From Kangiella profundi (GTDB taxonomy: Bacteria > Pseudomonadota > Gammaproteobacteria > Enterobacterales > Kangiellaceae), in contig NZ_CP025120.1 in the NCBI RefSeq assembly GCF_002838765.1, positions 1,674,001-1,738,000 of the forward strand: a DNA stretch of 64,000 nucleotides, given 5' to 3'. Shown in pieces: positions 24,846 through 34,770 of the stretch. The first letter of the stretch is position 1; every line of letters starts with the position of its first letter. The notes under the pieces are model-generated. The model had not been told where the DNA came from, searched no databases, and saw only the letters and a list, made by a program, of their open reading frames with translations. The translations under genes were made by a program, and so were the position numbers.

Positions 24846-26927
24846 CTAAAACCTAAACTCAAACCCGACATAAACATTCCGCCCATTGGCTGGCAGGCGC
24901 TCGCCAACGGCTATCCCACTTCCAGCAGCTCGATTCACGCCACCCAGATGCTCCACATACTGTTTATCGAACAGGTTCTCAACACCGGCACGCACTGTCA
25001 GGCCATTATCAAACATATAATCGGCCATCCAGTCCCAAACCATATACCCAGCGGTTTGAGTTTCATTATTGATACTCGACACCCGATCCTGATCCGCATA
25101 TATCTGCGCGGCAAACTGGGTTGAGAACTGAACGCCCTGATAGCCCCACACAAATCGCGTATTCATTGGTGCAATCCGATACAAATTAATATCACTGTCA
25201 TCGCGCTCACCACGCACATAACTCACCACCCCGGACATAAAGAAATCCGATGGCATGTCATAGCGCCAGTTGGCATCAAAGCCCCATAAAGTGGCATCAA
25301 CATTGGTGAACTGTAATGGCGCCGAATCGCCCATCATGTCAGCCACCATAATCGCTCTGGGATCGGTACTCGGCGTTCCCTCAATATAATCCTTAACCTG
25401 CGAATAAAAGACCCGTGGTGATACCTTAAAACCGCCATTGCTGTAATCAAAACCGGTATCAATCTGGTAAGCGGTTTCTGGGTCAAGGTTGATATCGCCA
25501 ATGTAGGTTTTACCATCGGCCAGGCCGCTGGTTGACTGCATCGGAATCCACAGATAACGCTGCTGATAACTGGCCGCGTGTTGCTTGATACCCGCGCTGT
25601 AGTTCCAGACAAAACTCTCGCTAAGAACCGACTTACCATGATAGGTCACATCATAAGCCGTATCGCTAACGCTGCGATCCGCCTGATTAAAGTCATTCTG
25701 CAAACCGGCAATCGCAGGATTCATCATCGCCATCGAATGTGCCACCTCGCCCGCATTGGCTCGGTTATACTTAACCCTAAGTCCAACAGTATCGCTACGC
25801 GATTCTGAGCGCTGGCCCCACTGCACATAAGCGCTATGACGGTCATCCTCAACCTGATTAAAATTAATCACGCCGAACATCATATTATTGGGATTGCTGA
25901 TATCCACATCATGCTCAGACAGATACCCTTGCAATCCATACACCCAGTCACCAGCGGTCAGTTGAAACTTATAATCGGAGCTCTTGGCCGCAGCATAAGT
26001 ATATCGATGCGCGGCAGGATCAAGATTCACACGCTGGCTAAAATTATCCATGCCATGCGTATTATCCGAAGCGCCAAACTGCCACTCCAGCACAGCACCC
26101 TCAAACTGATGCTGACCATCAAGACTCCACTGCTCGCCATCCACATAATTAATATCCATCGGCAAGGCAGGCGTTCCCGAGAAGCCAGTGTCAGTCTTAC
26201 CATAACGCACTCCAATGCGGCTTTCACCAAACTCATAAGCCATATCCAGGCCCGACTGCTGCTTATCGTAAACAGTCGTGATGATGTCACGGCCCAGCGC
26301 ATCTTCGGCATTATTGGCACTCTGGTCACTGATAAAGGCATACACACCAAAATCATTAGCGCTGACATTAATATCCCCGGCATAGGTCTTGCCATCGTTA
26401 ATCCCCGAATACCAGCTGCTCAATGAGCCCTCGACCGACAGTTCTTCAGAAGTACGCGCTTGCTTTAGATGCACATCCACCGCACCGCCCATCGTATCGA
26501 TTCCGGCAGTCACTGGCGCAATCCCGCGATACACCGTCATCGCCTCAACCGTCATCGGCACGGCATAAGTCAAAGGCGCATCCATCGCATTCGGACCAGC
26601 ACCAATCACCGTACGACCATTCAAACTAACACCAACCCGATCACCAAACATCCCGCGATACTGCGCAATCCCCGTCACCGGGCCATTCTTATTCACATTC
26701 GCCCCAGGCACCGTCTTCAACCACTGCGCCACATCCGACTCAACCGGATCCGCATCCGCCACCGACAAATCATCAGACGAAGCACGCGACGCACTGATCG
26801 TAATCACATCAATATGCTCATCCTCAGATTCAACATCCTCAGCCAGAACAACCCCAGAAAACAAACAACCAGACACAGCGACAGCAACCGCGCTCACACG
26901 AAAAGAATCAAAAGAAAAGAAATTCAT
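24846..26927 (-). CDS. TonB-dependent outer-membrane receptor
   Basis: This 693-residue protein has a signal peptide (cleaved near VLA-ED), a plug domain (VITISASRASSDD, then QYRGMFGDRVGVSLNGRTVIG and YRGIAPVTAGIDTMGGAVDV) and a 22-strand barrel. It ends ENLFDKQYVEHLGG...VYVGFEFRF with terminal Phe. The plug (GDRVGVSLNGR) and several methionine-rich loops (NPNNMMFG, AMMNPAIAG, VADMMGD) recall copper receptors of the OprC/NosA type. The substrate is not proven, and no metal genes are nearby. GAGGG precedes the ATG. The upstream neighbour is the terminator of the restriction operon. Confidence 0.85.
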   Translation of the reverse strand: MNFFSFDSFRVSAVAVAVSGCLFSGVVLAEDVESEDEHIDVITISASRASSDDLSVADADPVESDVAQWLKTVPGANVNKNGPVTGIAQYRGMFGDRVGVSLNGRTVIGAGPNAMDAPLTYAVPMTVEAMTVYRGIAPVTAGIDTMGGAVDVHLKQARTSEELSVEGSLSSWYSGINDGKTYAGDINVSANDFGVYAFISDQSANNAEDALGRDIITTVYDKQQSGLDMAYEFGESRIGVRYGKTDTGFSGTPALPMDINYVDGEQWSLDGQHQFEGAVLEWQFGASDNTHGMDNFSQRVNLDPAAHRYTYAAAKSSDYKFQLTAGDWVYGLQGYLSEHDVDISNPNNMMFGVINFNQVEDDRHSAYVQWGQRSESRSDTVGLRVKYNRANAGEVAHSMAMMNPAIAGLQNDFNQADRSVSDTAYDVTYHGKSVLSESFVWNYSAGIKQHAASYQQRYLWIPMQSTSGLADGKTYIGDINLDPETAYQIDTGFDYSNGGFKVSPRVFYSQVKDYIEGTPSTDPRAIMVADMMGDSAPLQFTNVDATLWGFDANWRYDMPSDFFMSGVVSYVRGERDDSDINLYRIAPMNTRFVWGYQGVQFSTQFAAQIYADQDRVSSINNETQTAGYMVWDWMADYMFDNGLTVRAGVENLFDKQYVEHLGGVNRAAGSGIAVGERLPANGRNVYVGFEFRF

Positions 26928-26978
26928 AACGCCCTCAGAAAAGAATCAAATCGGCGCTAATTGTATAGATATGGAAGG

Positions 26979-27005
26979 AAAAAACACTGCGACAAATTGT
27001 CGCAG
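26979..27005 (-). terminator. Terminator of the five-gene restriction operon
   Basis: On the minus strand, CTGCGAC / GTCGCAG with loop AATTT is followed by TGTTTTTT. It lies 27 bases after the stop of the DUF262 gene. Confidence 0.9.
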
Positions 27006-27031
27006 TTAAGAGATAAATTAAAACTAATAGG

Positions 27032-28849
27032 CTAATTTGTACTCGGCCTTAGAGAGTTACCATCTGCTAATTTCTTGGCCGCTTCTGCTATAACAATTGC
27101 TCGCTTTTTGATAAAAGTTAAATAGTCATTCATAAGCTTTTCTTTAACAGACTCATCTTCTAGATTCTTATATTCACTTTTAGCTAAGTCATCAAAATCG
27201 ATAAGGTGTGTTTGAAGCCTGTTTGCTATCATGTCTTTATCAAACCAGCCAATTCTTTCCCCAAGATAGTGGACTGGATCTTTCCTTCCAATGACTCGAT
27301 TTGTTTTCCATGTAATAAGAGCACAGTTCAGAGCAAGATAGCTTTTGACATCAATATCTTTTAGCAATGCATCTGGATATAAGTGGTGGTATTCTCTTTT
27401 CTTTAGACTTTCATAACTTGCTGGCTGATTATCTGCAAAATCATATGCACCGTAATAGGTTGTTACAGCAAGTATGCCTCGAGCCCTAATGTTTTCTCTC
27501 TTTGGCCAGTCAACAGTTTCTAACTCTTCAGCCGTCGCAAGTGGATACTCTGACCTATCAAGTACTGGCACTACTTTGAGATCTTCTTCTGTGAAATCTT
27601 TATTCTTCAGTAAAGAGGTTATAGCTCTATAATCTACATGTGCCCGGCTTGCGGCGGAGTTTTCATATCTATCTGTAAAAAATGCAGACCATAAATATCT
27701 TTGCAATAGATTCTCTGCCTTGCTTCTAAAATCTCCATCTTCTGGAATATACTGATAGCTAGCCGCAATAACACCTAACACAGCGTTTGTAGGTAGTCTT
27801 TGCTTGTCATAAATTCCTTGCGTTGCAAGAAAATCCGCCACTTTTGCCAGGCAGGACTCCATTAAAGACCAGTTTTCCACCATTAGCGCCTTATCCATTT
27901 CAATCATACCCCTTTCATTAGGTATTCTATCCTGGAGCAAGGCTGAGGCTGCCAAAATCAAAAACGAAACATCAAAATATCTTGCTATTTTAGGGTATTG
28001 TTCAATGAGTTTATTTTGTAAATTATGTAAGCTTTGACCAGTTGCGCTTTCAACCTCCGCAACAATAATGTCATACCGTGAGAGCGGTTTACTATTTGTG
28101 TTCATATTAATAAACACTTGCAAAGCAACATCTTTTTCAGTGGAAGACGGTAGTGACAGATATGGTAAATTAAAGTGCTTAACCCTGTCCCTCAGGCGGT
28201 TGATATCTTCTTTTAACTTTTCTTTAAAAGCGAGATGCCGACGAACTTTTTTGATTGCATCCTCATCATCATCTGATGGATTCATGTGATTTGTAGCTTC
28301 ATCAATCCACTGGTCCAAATCTTTACTGATATCAGTTGGTTTTAGCAAGTCAGTGGGAATAGAGCCTCGTTTTAAACACTCCTTTGGATCATCACACCAC
28401 AGCGGGTAACGCCTACCATCTTTTCTGATATAACGAGTCCTGGAATAAACTGAAATAGAAGATTCTTCATCTAGTTCCTTGGATTCATCGTAGTCATTGA
28501 TATGAACAAAATAGGTATAGTCTTTATAGTTGTTATGCAGAACTCTCCACATTGCTGTCAAACGTTGCTGACCATCCAACAAATGCTGAGTAACTCGATG
28601 CCCCTTATTATTTTCAGCAGTCTTAACATATCTGGATATAAATTTTTCTGTATCGCCAACCTCATGAACTAACACAACGCCTAGAGGCAAATTGTGAATG
28701 ACAGTGTTAAAAAAGCTACAAATACGCTTTCTATCCCATGCCTCATGCCGTTGAAATCTTGGTAATTTAATTTGGCCATTAATAATATTGTCAAACCACT
28801 CACCAAGAGTAAAATCATGAACTTTACTTGAATGCTGCATGATATCCAT
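27032..28849 (-). CDS. DUF262/HNH (GmrSD-like) protein, last gene of the restriction operon
   Basis: This 605-residue protein begins with a DUF262 domain: IKLPRFQRHEAWDR (about 27-40), the nucleotide-handling LLDGQQRLTAM (90-100) and FINMNTNSKPLSRYDI (246-261). Its C-terminal quarter has an HNH-type site HHLYP (488-492) with Asn508 and Asn517 in a LNCALITWKTNRVIGRKDP context, as in DUF1524. This two-domain layout is that of GmrSD-type modification-dependent nucleases and related DUF262 defence proteins. It starts two bases after the res stop, so it is part of the same operon. A stand-alone role against modified phage DNA and a helper role to Mod/Res are both possible. Confidence 0.8.
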   Translation of the reverse strand: MDIMQHSSKVHDFTLGEWFDNIINGQIKLPRFQRHEAWDRKRICSFFNTVIHNLPLGVVLVHEVGDTEKFISRYVKTAENNKGHRVTQHLLDGQQRLTAMWRVLHNNYKDYTYFVHINDYDESKELDEESSISVYSRTRYIRKDGRRYPLWCDDPKECLKRGSIPTDLLKPTDISKDLDQWIDEATNHMNPSDDDEDAIKKVRRHLAFKEKLKEDINRLRDRVKHFNLPYLSLPSSTEKDVALQVFINMNTNSKPLSRYDIIVAEVESATGQSLHNLQNKLIEQYPKIARYFDVSFLILAASALLQDRIPNERGMIEMDKALMVENWSLMESCLAKVADFLATQGIYDKQRLPTNAVLGVIAASYQYIPEDGDFRSKAENLLQRYLWSAFFTDRYENSAASRAHVDYRAITSLLKNKDFTEEDLKVVPVLDRSEYPLATAEELETVDWPKRENIRARGILAVTTYYGAYDFADNQPASYESLKKREYHHLYPDALLKDIDVKSYLALNCALITWKTNRVIGRKDPVHYLGERIGWFDKDMIANRLQTHLIDFDDLAKSEYKNLEDESVKEKLMNDYLTFIKKRAIVIAEAAKKLADGNSLRPSTN

Positions 28850-28851
28850 AA

Positions 28852-31800
28852 TTAAACATACTCCCCTGAAAATTCATTAAAATCATTGGCAACTTTAAAA
28901 TCTACATCGTTACCGAGGGCTTTGAAGTGAGCCTTCCCACAGTCGATTTTTGCTTTTTCCATTGGGCGTAGGGCATCAGTAAATAATGAGCCTTTCGTTT
29001 CTACCACAAAATAGAGCTTGTCTTTACCATCAACCTCAATCAAAACAGCCCAATCCGGGTTATAAGTCCCTAGAGGAGTATCAATTTTGAACCAATCAGG
29101 GAGTTTTGCGTAAAGTTTAATATCATCGCTTTGTTCAAATGAACGAGCAAACTCAAGCTCTACATCGGAATCATAGACCACATGGTCAAATACTGACTTC
29201 TGCGTCGCTAACATATTCTTGTGTAAATACCCAAAGAGTTCATTGTCATCAAATAACTCTTGTGAATAATAATGTTCGTCGCCGATTTTTTGATATTTTA
29301 TGCCCTTAACGATAAAGAGGCGCATTTGTTTTTGAATAATAGCTGTGACCTGCTCAATAAACTTTTGCGGGTTATTCTTAAAGGATTCAAGGCGCCCACT
29401 ATCACTCAATATTCTAACAATGGTACGGCGCGTTAGATTGGTTTCATTTTGCAGATAGGTGATTAAATCAGGTAGCTGAAAAGCTCGTGAGTCATAGACA
29501 CTTGCGGTTTCCTGAACCTGCTCGGCATGAACTCCGCCTCGATCAATTTCAGCTTTGGCTTTACGGTATATAAACCTTGCTTTGCCAACCTGCAAATTAG
29601 CTTTTATCTCATCAGCACACTTCTGTACTAACGCATCAACATTAAAATCCACTCTAAAGGTAGTCTTGTATTTGATACGCTCCCACAGCTCTTTAAACTC
29701 TGGACTTAAATAAACTGCCTTATTTAGTGTAACCTTCTTCTTATCATCTCGGTTTTTGATATTGAGATTACCAGCAACCTTCTTAAGGACTGCGGCGATT
29801 TGAGGTGTGTGCGCCTTGAATTCATCAGGTATATTGAGCTCGCCGCTTTGCAAGTCATTTTTAAGTAAATCCTGAACCTTGCCTTTTTTATTGATATATC
29901 CAGCAGCGTTAAAATGCTCCCATAACTTTTGAGAGGCTTCTACTCCGAGATACTCGCTGTTGTGCTCATCGACTGGAATAACAATATTGGCAAAAAGGTG
30001 CTCCTCAACCACGCCAAACTTAATGCCCTCTTCTTCTTCAATCTCTTTCTGTAACTTTTCGGCAAAGTCCTCATAAGATTCATTAGCCATGACAGTTAGA
30101 GTATTAACATCAAAGCCATGAACACGCTCGCCTTCCTGGTTGACGCATATTCTCAGGCCTCGCCCAATTTCTTGGCGCTTCTTAATAACTGAACTGGATT
30201 CATTGAGCGTACAGATCTGGAAAACATTAGGGTTGTCCCACCCTTCTTTGAGCGCTGAGTGAGAAAAGATAAATTTTAGCTTAGAGTCGAAACTGAGAAG
30301 CCTTTCTTTATCTTTCATAATTAAATTATAAGCCCCTTCATCCGCCGCTGTTTTACCTGATGCATCCTTCATCATTTCGTTTCCTTTGGCATCTTTTTTC
30401 TTATCGACAGCAAAATATCCGTTATGAACGCCCTCGGCAACCGTCTCTAAATCGGCACCCTCAAATAGGCTTTGATACTTAGGTTTTTTAATGGCTCTTT
30501 GGTACTCCTCCTCAAACATCAGGGCGAACTTACCTTTTTGCGGGTTACCGTTTTCGTCATACGAACGGTAGTTAGCAACCTTGTCGATAAAGAAGAGACT
30601 CAGGACTTTAATACCCAGCGGGCGCAGTCGCATTTCTTTATCAAGGTGTTCTTCAATGGTTTTCCGAATTTGAATACGCTTAAACTCATCTGGATCGACT
30701 TCACCAACGGCCTGGCCAATTTTCAGGATATCTGACTTGCTGGTAAAGCTGATATACTCATTGCCCTTTTCGCAATAGATATCATCAATAATGTAGCCAT
30801 CGTAAATATCACGACCACCACTTTTTTCAAGCAAGTCATCGCCACTTTTAACTGTAATGGCTTTGCGCTTAATTGAGCCGCTCCTGAGTCTTGAGTCGAT
30901 TTCTACTTTAGCCGTTATCGGACTCTTTTTATTATTAACACTTAATAACTTGATATAAGCCTTATTATGTCCATCCTGGACTTCGATACCTGCTACCTCA
31001 ATCTGCTTCACCAGCTTTTGCTCATAGGCATCTACTGAATCAAGCTTATACAACATGTGATGCTTTTCAACATGAGTGGCTGAATAACGCAAGGTGCACA
31101 TTGGGTTAAGCGAGGCGATAGCTTCCTTACTCTTGTCAGTAGTATCCACACTTTGGGGTTCATCGACAATTACAATGGGATTAGTATCCTGAATAAACTC
31201 AATAGGCTTGATGCCTGACATACGGTCATGAGCTCGGTGTATAATATTAGCCTTGTCGGCCTTAGAAGGATCCGTAAAGCTCTTACGAAAAGCATCAATA
31301 TTAATCACCATGATCTGAATATCGGGGCTAGTGGCAAAATTACGAACATCAGACAACTTGCTGGAATCGTACACAAAATAATCAAAGTTAGTATTTTCGT
31401 AGAGCTCCTTGAAATGAGTAGAGGTCATTCGTAAAGACTTATGAACCCCTTCCTTAATAGCAACCGAAGGCACCACAATAATAAACTTGGTAAAGCCATA
31501 TTTGCGGTTCATCTCAAAGATGGTCCGTAAATAGACATAGGTTTTACCTGTGCCCGTTTCCATCTCGACCGTTAAATGGATACCGTCTTTTGAACTAAAT
31601 GACTCTGACGGCGCCAAACCATTACGCAACTGTATTTTTCGAATATTGTTATGGATATCCTCATCCAACAGCATCAGACGATTGCCGATACCCAAATTGG
31701 TCTCCATGCCTGGTATCGACTGCTGCTCTGCATATTGTAGTGGAGCTACTGTAAAGTTGGTCTGACAGGTCTCCTGACCTTCAAACACATCAACCACTGA

Positions 31801-31860
31801 CTCAATAGCTTGGCGTTGATATTCGAGATTGGGATCGAACTGAATTTTCATACTCGACAT
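28852..31860 (-). CDS. res: Type III restriction subunit Res (helicase-nuclease)
   Basis: This 1002-residue SF2 protein has Walker A ETGTGKT (101-107), the type III-style motif II DEPQ (233-236), ALKEGWDNPNV (536-546) and motif VI QEIGRGLR (563-570). The C-terminal PD-(D/E)xK nuclease keeps the Asp of NPDW (934-937) and ETKG (954-957). All catalytic motifs look intact. Res uses ATP to drive communication between head-to-head sites and cuts DNA with Mod. The ATG at 31860 is one base after the mod stop, with AGGAG in the mod end as ribosome binding site; Met4 is an alternative start. Confidence 0.92.
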   Translation of the reverse strand: MSSMKIQFDPNLEYQRQAIESVVDVFEGQETCQTNFTVAPLQYAEQQSIPGMETNLGIGNRLMLLDEDIHNNIRKIQLRNGLAPSESFSSKDGIHLTVEMETGTGKTYVYLRTIFEMNRKYGFTKFIIVVPSVAIKEGVHKSLRMTSTHFKELYENTNFDYFVYDSSKLSDVRNFATSPDIQIMVINIDAFRKSFTDPSKADKANIIHRAHDRMSGIKPIEFIQDTNPIVIVDEPQSVDTTDKSKEAIASLNPMCTLRYSATHVEKHHMLYKLDSVDAYEQKLVKQIEVAGIEVQDGHNKAYIKLLSVNNKKSPITAKVEIDSRLRSGSIKRKAITVKSGDDLLEKSGGRDIYDGYIIDDIYCEKGNEYISFTSKSDILKIGQAVGEVDPDEFKRIQIRKTIEEHLDKEMRLRPLGIKVLSLFFIDKVANYRSYDENGNPQKGKFALMFEEEYQRAIKKPKYQSLFEGADLETVAEGVHNGYFAVDKKKDAKGNEMMKDASGKTAADEGAYNLIMKDKERLLSFDSKLKFIFSHSALKEGWDNPNVFQICTLNESSSVIKKRQEIGRGLRICVNQEGERVHGFDVNTLTVMANESYEDFAEKLQKEIEEEEGIKFGVVEEHLFANIVIPVDEHNSEYLGVEASQKLWEHFNAAGYINKKGKVQDLLKNDLQSGELNIPDEFKAHTPQIAAVLKKVAGNLNIKNRDDKKKVTLNKAVYLSPEFKELWERIKYKTTFRVDFNVDALVQKCADEIKANLQVGKARFIYRKAKAEIDRGGVHAEQVQETASVYDSRAFQLPDLITYLQNETNLTRRTIVRILSDSGRLESFKNNPQKFIEQVTAIIQKQMRLFIVKGIKYQKIGDEHYYSQELFDDNELFGYLHKNMLATQKSVFDHVVYDSDVELEFARSFEQSDDIKLYAKLPDWFKIDTPLGTYNPDWAVLIEVDGKDKLYFVVETKGSLFTDALRPMEKAKIDCGKAHFKALGNDVDFKVANDFNEFSGEYV

Positions 31861-31861
31861 C

Positions 31862-33871
31862 TTACAGGCTCCTTATATCTTTAATATTAGCCTGCTTGAG
31901 AATTTGAAGTGTATTAGTTTTAACAACATCGTCTTTAAAGCCTGAATCTTTAAAAACTACACGCATGATTTCAGGATTAAGCTTTTCTTTTAATTGTGCA
32001 ATACCTTCAACCACTTCTAGAGTGATATTGTCTGATAGACAAATAATCAATGCTCCAGCACCAATATCAAAAACCTTGTGCCCAGCAATAGCATGTTCTT
32101 CAATAGGCAGTGTCAAATCTAATCCATATTTAAGTAACACCTCATAAAGTACGTCGTCTTCAGTCCGGCCAGGCTTTATATTCTCAACCTGATCCAGAAG
32201 ATCTTGTTCTGTCATATCAAAGTCCAGCTTCCAAGGTTTGATATTGGTGGAGTCGAGTTTGAACACCTTGAAGCCGAGGTCATCATTGTATTCAGGGTTT
32301 TCTTCTTTGATCTTTGCAGCAGAGCGGCGGATGCGTTCTTTACTGATTTCCGCGATGTTTTTGTATCCTGCCTTGAACGCCTCTGATTTCTCATCACAGG
32401 CTTCGGGAAGTTGAACCATGATGAATTTGCGGTTCCTGCCGTCTTCGGCGTTGAGTTGTAAGGCTGCATGAGCGGTGGTTGCAGAACCTGCAAAGAAGTC
32501 GAGAATCAATCCATTTTGGCCATTGGTATATGATGACAACAACACTTTCAGTAAACTTGTAGGTTTAGGGTAGGAGAAATAGCTTTTACCAGAAAACAGT
32601 CTCTCCACCTCCATTCCTCCATCACTTTTCATAGACAAAATAGACCGCAGAAGAAAGGTATTAACTTCATCTAAATATGTAACCGAGCTAGGCTGCTGAT
32701 TCTCTTTTGCCGAAAACCAGATCTTCCCACACATGAAGCTACCATCAGGAAGTTCAGTTATTTCTGTGTAATTGCCATTTACTCTTTTAGCAGCTTCGTT
32801 AAAAGTATCTTCTGTCCAGCGCCAGCCGCGATCAGGAATTTTTACTGGCTGCCCAGTTTTAGGGTGTTTCACTTCATAGTTAGGACCAAATGTATTAGCA
32901 TTTGGCCAACTCATATTAATTTTTCCCCACAAACGATATTCATGGTCAAAAGAGTTGTATAAAGTAATACCTCTATCGTATGCATTCTTCTTGTATAGTT
33001 TCTTTATCTCATCTTCTGCCTCTAAAATTGGGGTCCTATTTTTCTTAAGCTTTTCAACTAGCTCATAAATATCATCCAAACCATCTTTACGCATATTAAA
33101 TTCAGGCTTGAGCGATGCGTCTTTAGCATAAAGCAAAACATATTCATGTATATTGCCAACTCCTTTGTCATTCTTCGGGATTCGTTTATTCCATGTGATA
33201 TTTTCTACGAAGTTCTCTTCACCAAAAATCTCATCACACATTTTTTTTAGATTCGTAATTTCTTCATCAGCGCTAATGAAGATTACCCCATCATCCGCAA
33301 GCAGATTACGGGCAAGCTTTAAACGCGGATACATCATATTTAACCAGTCAGTATGGTAACGCCCGCTAGTCTCTGTATTGCTTGATAAGTTTTTACCCTG
33401 ACTATCAACCTGCCTAGTGATTTCCTTATAGTTTTTAATGTTGTCTTTAAAGTTATCTTTATAAACGAAATCTTTACCCGTGTTATAGGGTGGATCGATA
33501 TAGATCATTTTGACTTTTTTGTGATAGCTCTTCTGCAGGAGCTTGAGCACCTCAAGGTTATCGCCTTCGATAAATAGGTTCTGGGTGTTATCCCAATCCA
33601 CCGACTCTTCTTTGCATGGGCGCAAGGTTCCGGTGCTCGGTATTTGTGCCAATCGGCGAGCTTTGCTCTTGCCATTCCATGTAAAGCTGTAGCGCTCTTC
33701 TCGGTCATCAACGTATTCACCGAGCACTTCTTTTAAGACATCAAAATCAACTTTTCCTTCGGTAATAGCCTCAGGAAACAGTTCTTTTAATTTATTGATA
33801 TTATCAGTAACTATATCTAATGTTTTACCGTCCATTTTTTCTAAATCTTTACCCACGTTCACACCTCTCAC
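31862..33871 (-). CDS. mod: Type III DNA methyltransferase Mod
   Basis: This protein of about 669 residues has DPPY (126-129) ahead of FAGSATT (460-466), the beta-class order of type III Mod enzymes, with a large target-recognition region between (about 225-430). The N-terminal ~60 residues (LDIVTDNINKLKELFPEAI) are the usual Mod start. It would methylate adenine N6 and give the Mod-Res complex its specificity. The start is uncertain: GTG at 33871 overlaps the upstream stop (GTGA), GTG at 33856 has AGAGG at good spacing, and ATG at 33835 is the first ATG. No long homopolymer or tandem repeat suggests phase variation. Confidence 0.92.
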   Translation of the reverse strand: MRGVNVGKDLEKMDGKTLDIVTDNINKLKELFPEAITEGKVDFDVLKEVLGEYVDDREERYSFTWNGKSKARRLAQIPSTGTLRPCKEESVDWDNTQNLFIEGDNLEVLKLLQKSYHKKVKMIYIDPPYNTGKDFVYKDNFKDNIKNYKEITRQVDSQGKNLSSNTETSGRYHTDWLNMMYPRLKLARNLLADDGVIFISADEEITNLKKMCDEIFGEENFVENITWNKRIPKNDKGVGNIHEYVLLYAKDASLKPEFNMRKDGLDDIYELVEKLKKNRTPILEAEDEIKKLYKKNAYDRGITLYNSFDHEYRLWGKINMSWPNANTFGPNYEVKHPKTGQPVKIPDRGWRWTEDTFNEAAKRVNGNYTEITELPDGSFMCGKIWFSAKENQQPSSVTYLDEVNTFLLRSILSMKSDGGMEVERLFSGKSYFSYPKPTSLLKVLLSSYTNGQNGLILDFFAGSATTAHAALQLNAEDGRNRKFIMVQLPEACDEKSEAFKAGYKNIAEISKERIRRSAAKIKEENPEYNDDLGFKVFKLDSTNIKPWKLDFDMTEQDLLDQVENIKPGRTEDDVLYEVLLKYGLDLTLPIEEHAIAGHKVFDIGAGALIICLSDNITLEVVEGIAQLKEKLNPEIMRVVFKDSGFKDDVVKTNTLQILKQANIKDIRSL

Positions 33872-34707
33872 GACAAGCTCTGTTCTAACCGTTTGAGCTC
33901 TTGTTGATATTTTTTAATGGTTGCATTCAGCTCAACCTGGCGGTTAAAAGCTGACTGCTTTAATTCTTTGCGTAATTTTTGAATCTTTAGTTCTAATTCA
34001 TGATACTGCTTTAGGGCTTTTCTCTTCTCCAAGCTTCTCTCTTGGCTGGTCAATAGCACAAAGTTCCCGGTCTTTGCAGCCCAGTTCAAAGCTACCACTC
34101 GGTCTATCATCGCCTGGTAAAAGCGTCTAAAGTCTGTGAATGGCAATGCTGAGACCTTTAGGCTTGCCAAAAAATCCTGATTTGGACTTTCTTGTTCAGT
34201 TTGTTCTGGTTCAGACTGCTTTTGGTTGGACTGTCCCTGATTAGACTGTCCAGGGTAAGAAACAGCTAACTCAATCCAGCCAGAGAAATAAAGCTCTTCA
34301 ATAACCTGTTTGTCTTTATCCGATTTACTTTGTCTTTTATCGGCCAGGCACAGGTTTACATACTCCCTGTTGCCAACTGTTGTAGACATTAGAACAACCA
34401 AAGGATACGGGATCGCCCTGTTGATAAACTCACCAATTCGCTCATATTGCTTAACACTATGAGTTTCAACATGTAACACTGCGATTTCCGAGTAATCATA
34501 CTGGTCATCGGAATAAGCCGCAATGTTAATGGTGCTGGGTTTAAGAGTGTATATCCAGCGTATTTTATCAATCGTTTCTTTAAGTGCTTTTTTATCCGCA
34601 GCATCTAAAGAGGCATGCTCCAGGAACATCCTCTTGTATAATGGCTTATCCAACAGTGTAGTCTCCGGGAAAGCCATATAATCTAGCAATTCTTGGAAAC
34701 TGTTCAT
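33868..34707 (-). CDS. DUF4391 domain protein
   Basis: This 279-residue protein from the ATG at 34707 has the DUF4391 pattern: LLDYMAFPETTLLDKPLYKRMF, IDKIRWIYTLKPSTINI, then YDYSEIAVLHVE. A Gln/Ser/Asn-rich linker with QSNQGQSNQKQS repeats lies around 164-180, and the C-terminus (about 235-279) is a predicted coiled coil ending KYQQELKRLEQSLS. No catalytic motif is recognised. It sits between a helicase gene and mod, overlapping mod by four bases, so it is likely part of the complex, perhaps an adaptor through its coiled coil. A longer TTG-initiated frame to 34740 is less likely. Confidence 0.75.
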   Translation of the reverse strand: MNSFQELLDYMAFPETTLLDKPLYKRMFLEHASLDAADKKALKETIDKIRWIYTLKPSTINIAAYSDDQYDYSEIAVLHVETHSVKQYERIGEFINRAIPYPLVVLMSTTVGNREYVNLCLADKRQSKSDKDKQVIEELYFSGWIELAVSYPGQSNQGQSNQKQSEPEQTEQESPNQDFLASLKVSALPFTDFRRFYQAMIDRVVALNWAAKTGNFVLLTSQERSLEKRKALKQYHELELKIQKLRKELKQSAFNRQVELNATIKKYQQELKRLEQSLS

Positions 34708-34770
34708 CTGCAAAGTCTCACTCAGCCTCAGATTTAACAAGCTTTTCTAGTTCTTTCATTGACTCTTTTT

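Noticed and set aside
26469..26960. A 163-residue plus-strand frame rich in His, Arg, Ile and Asn
   Set aside because: It lies wholly antisense to the first third of the TonB receptor gene, has no ribosome binding site, and its composition is the shadow of a C-rich codon pattern.
33835..33871. Possible phase variation of mod
   Set aside because: No homopolymer tract or tandem repeat long enough to slip is visible in the start region or the body of the gene.
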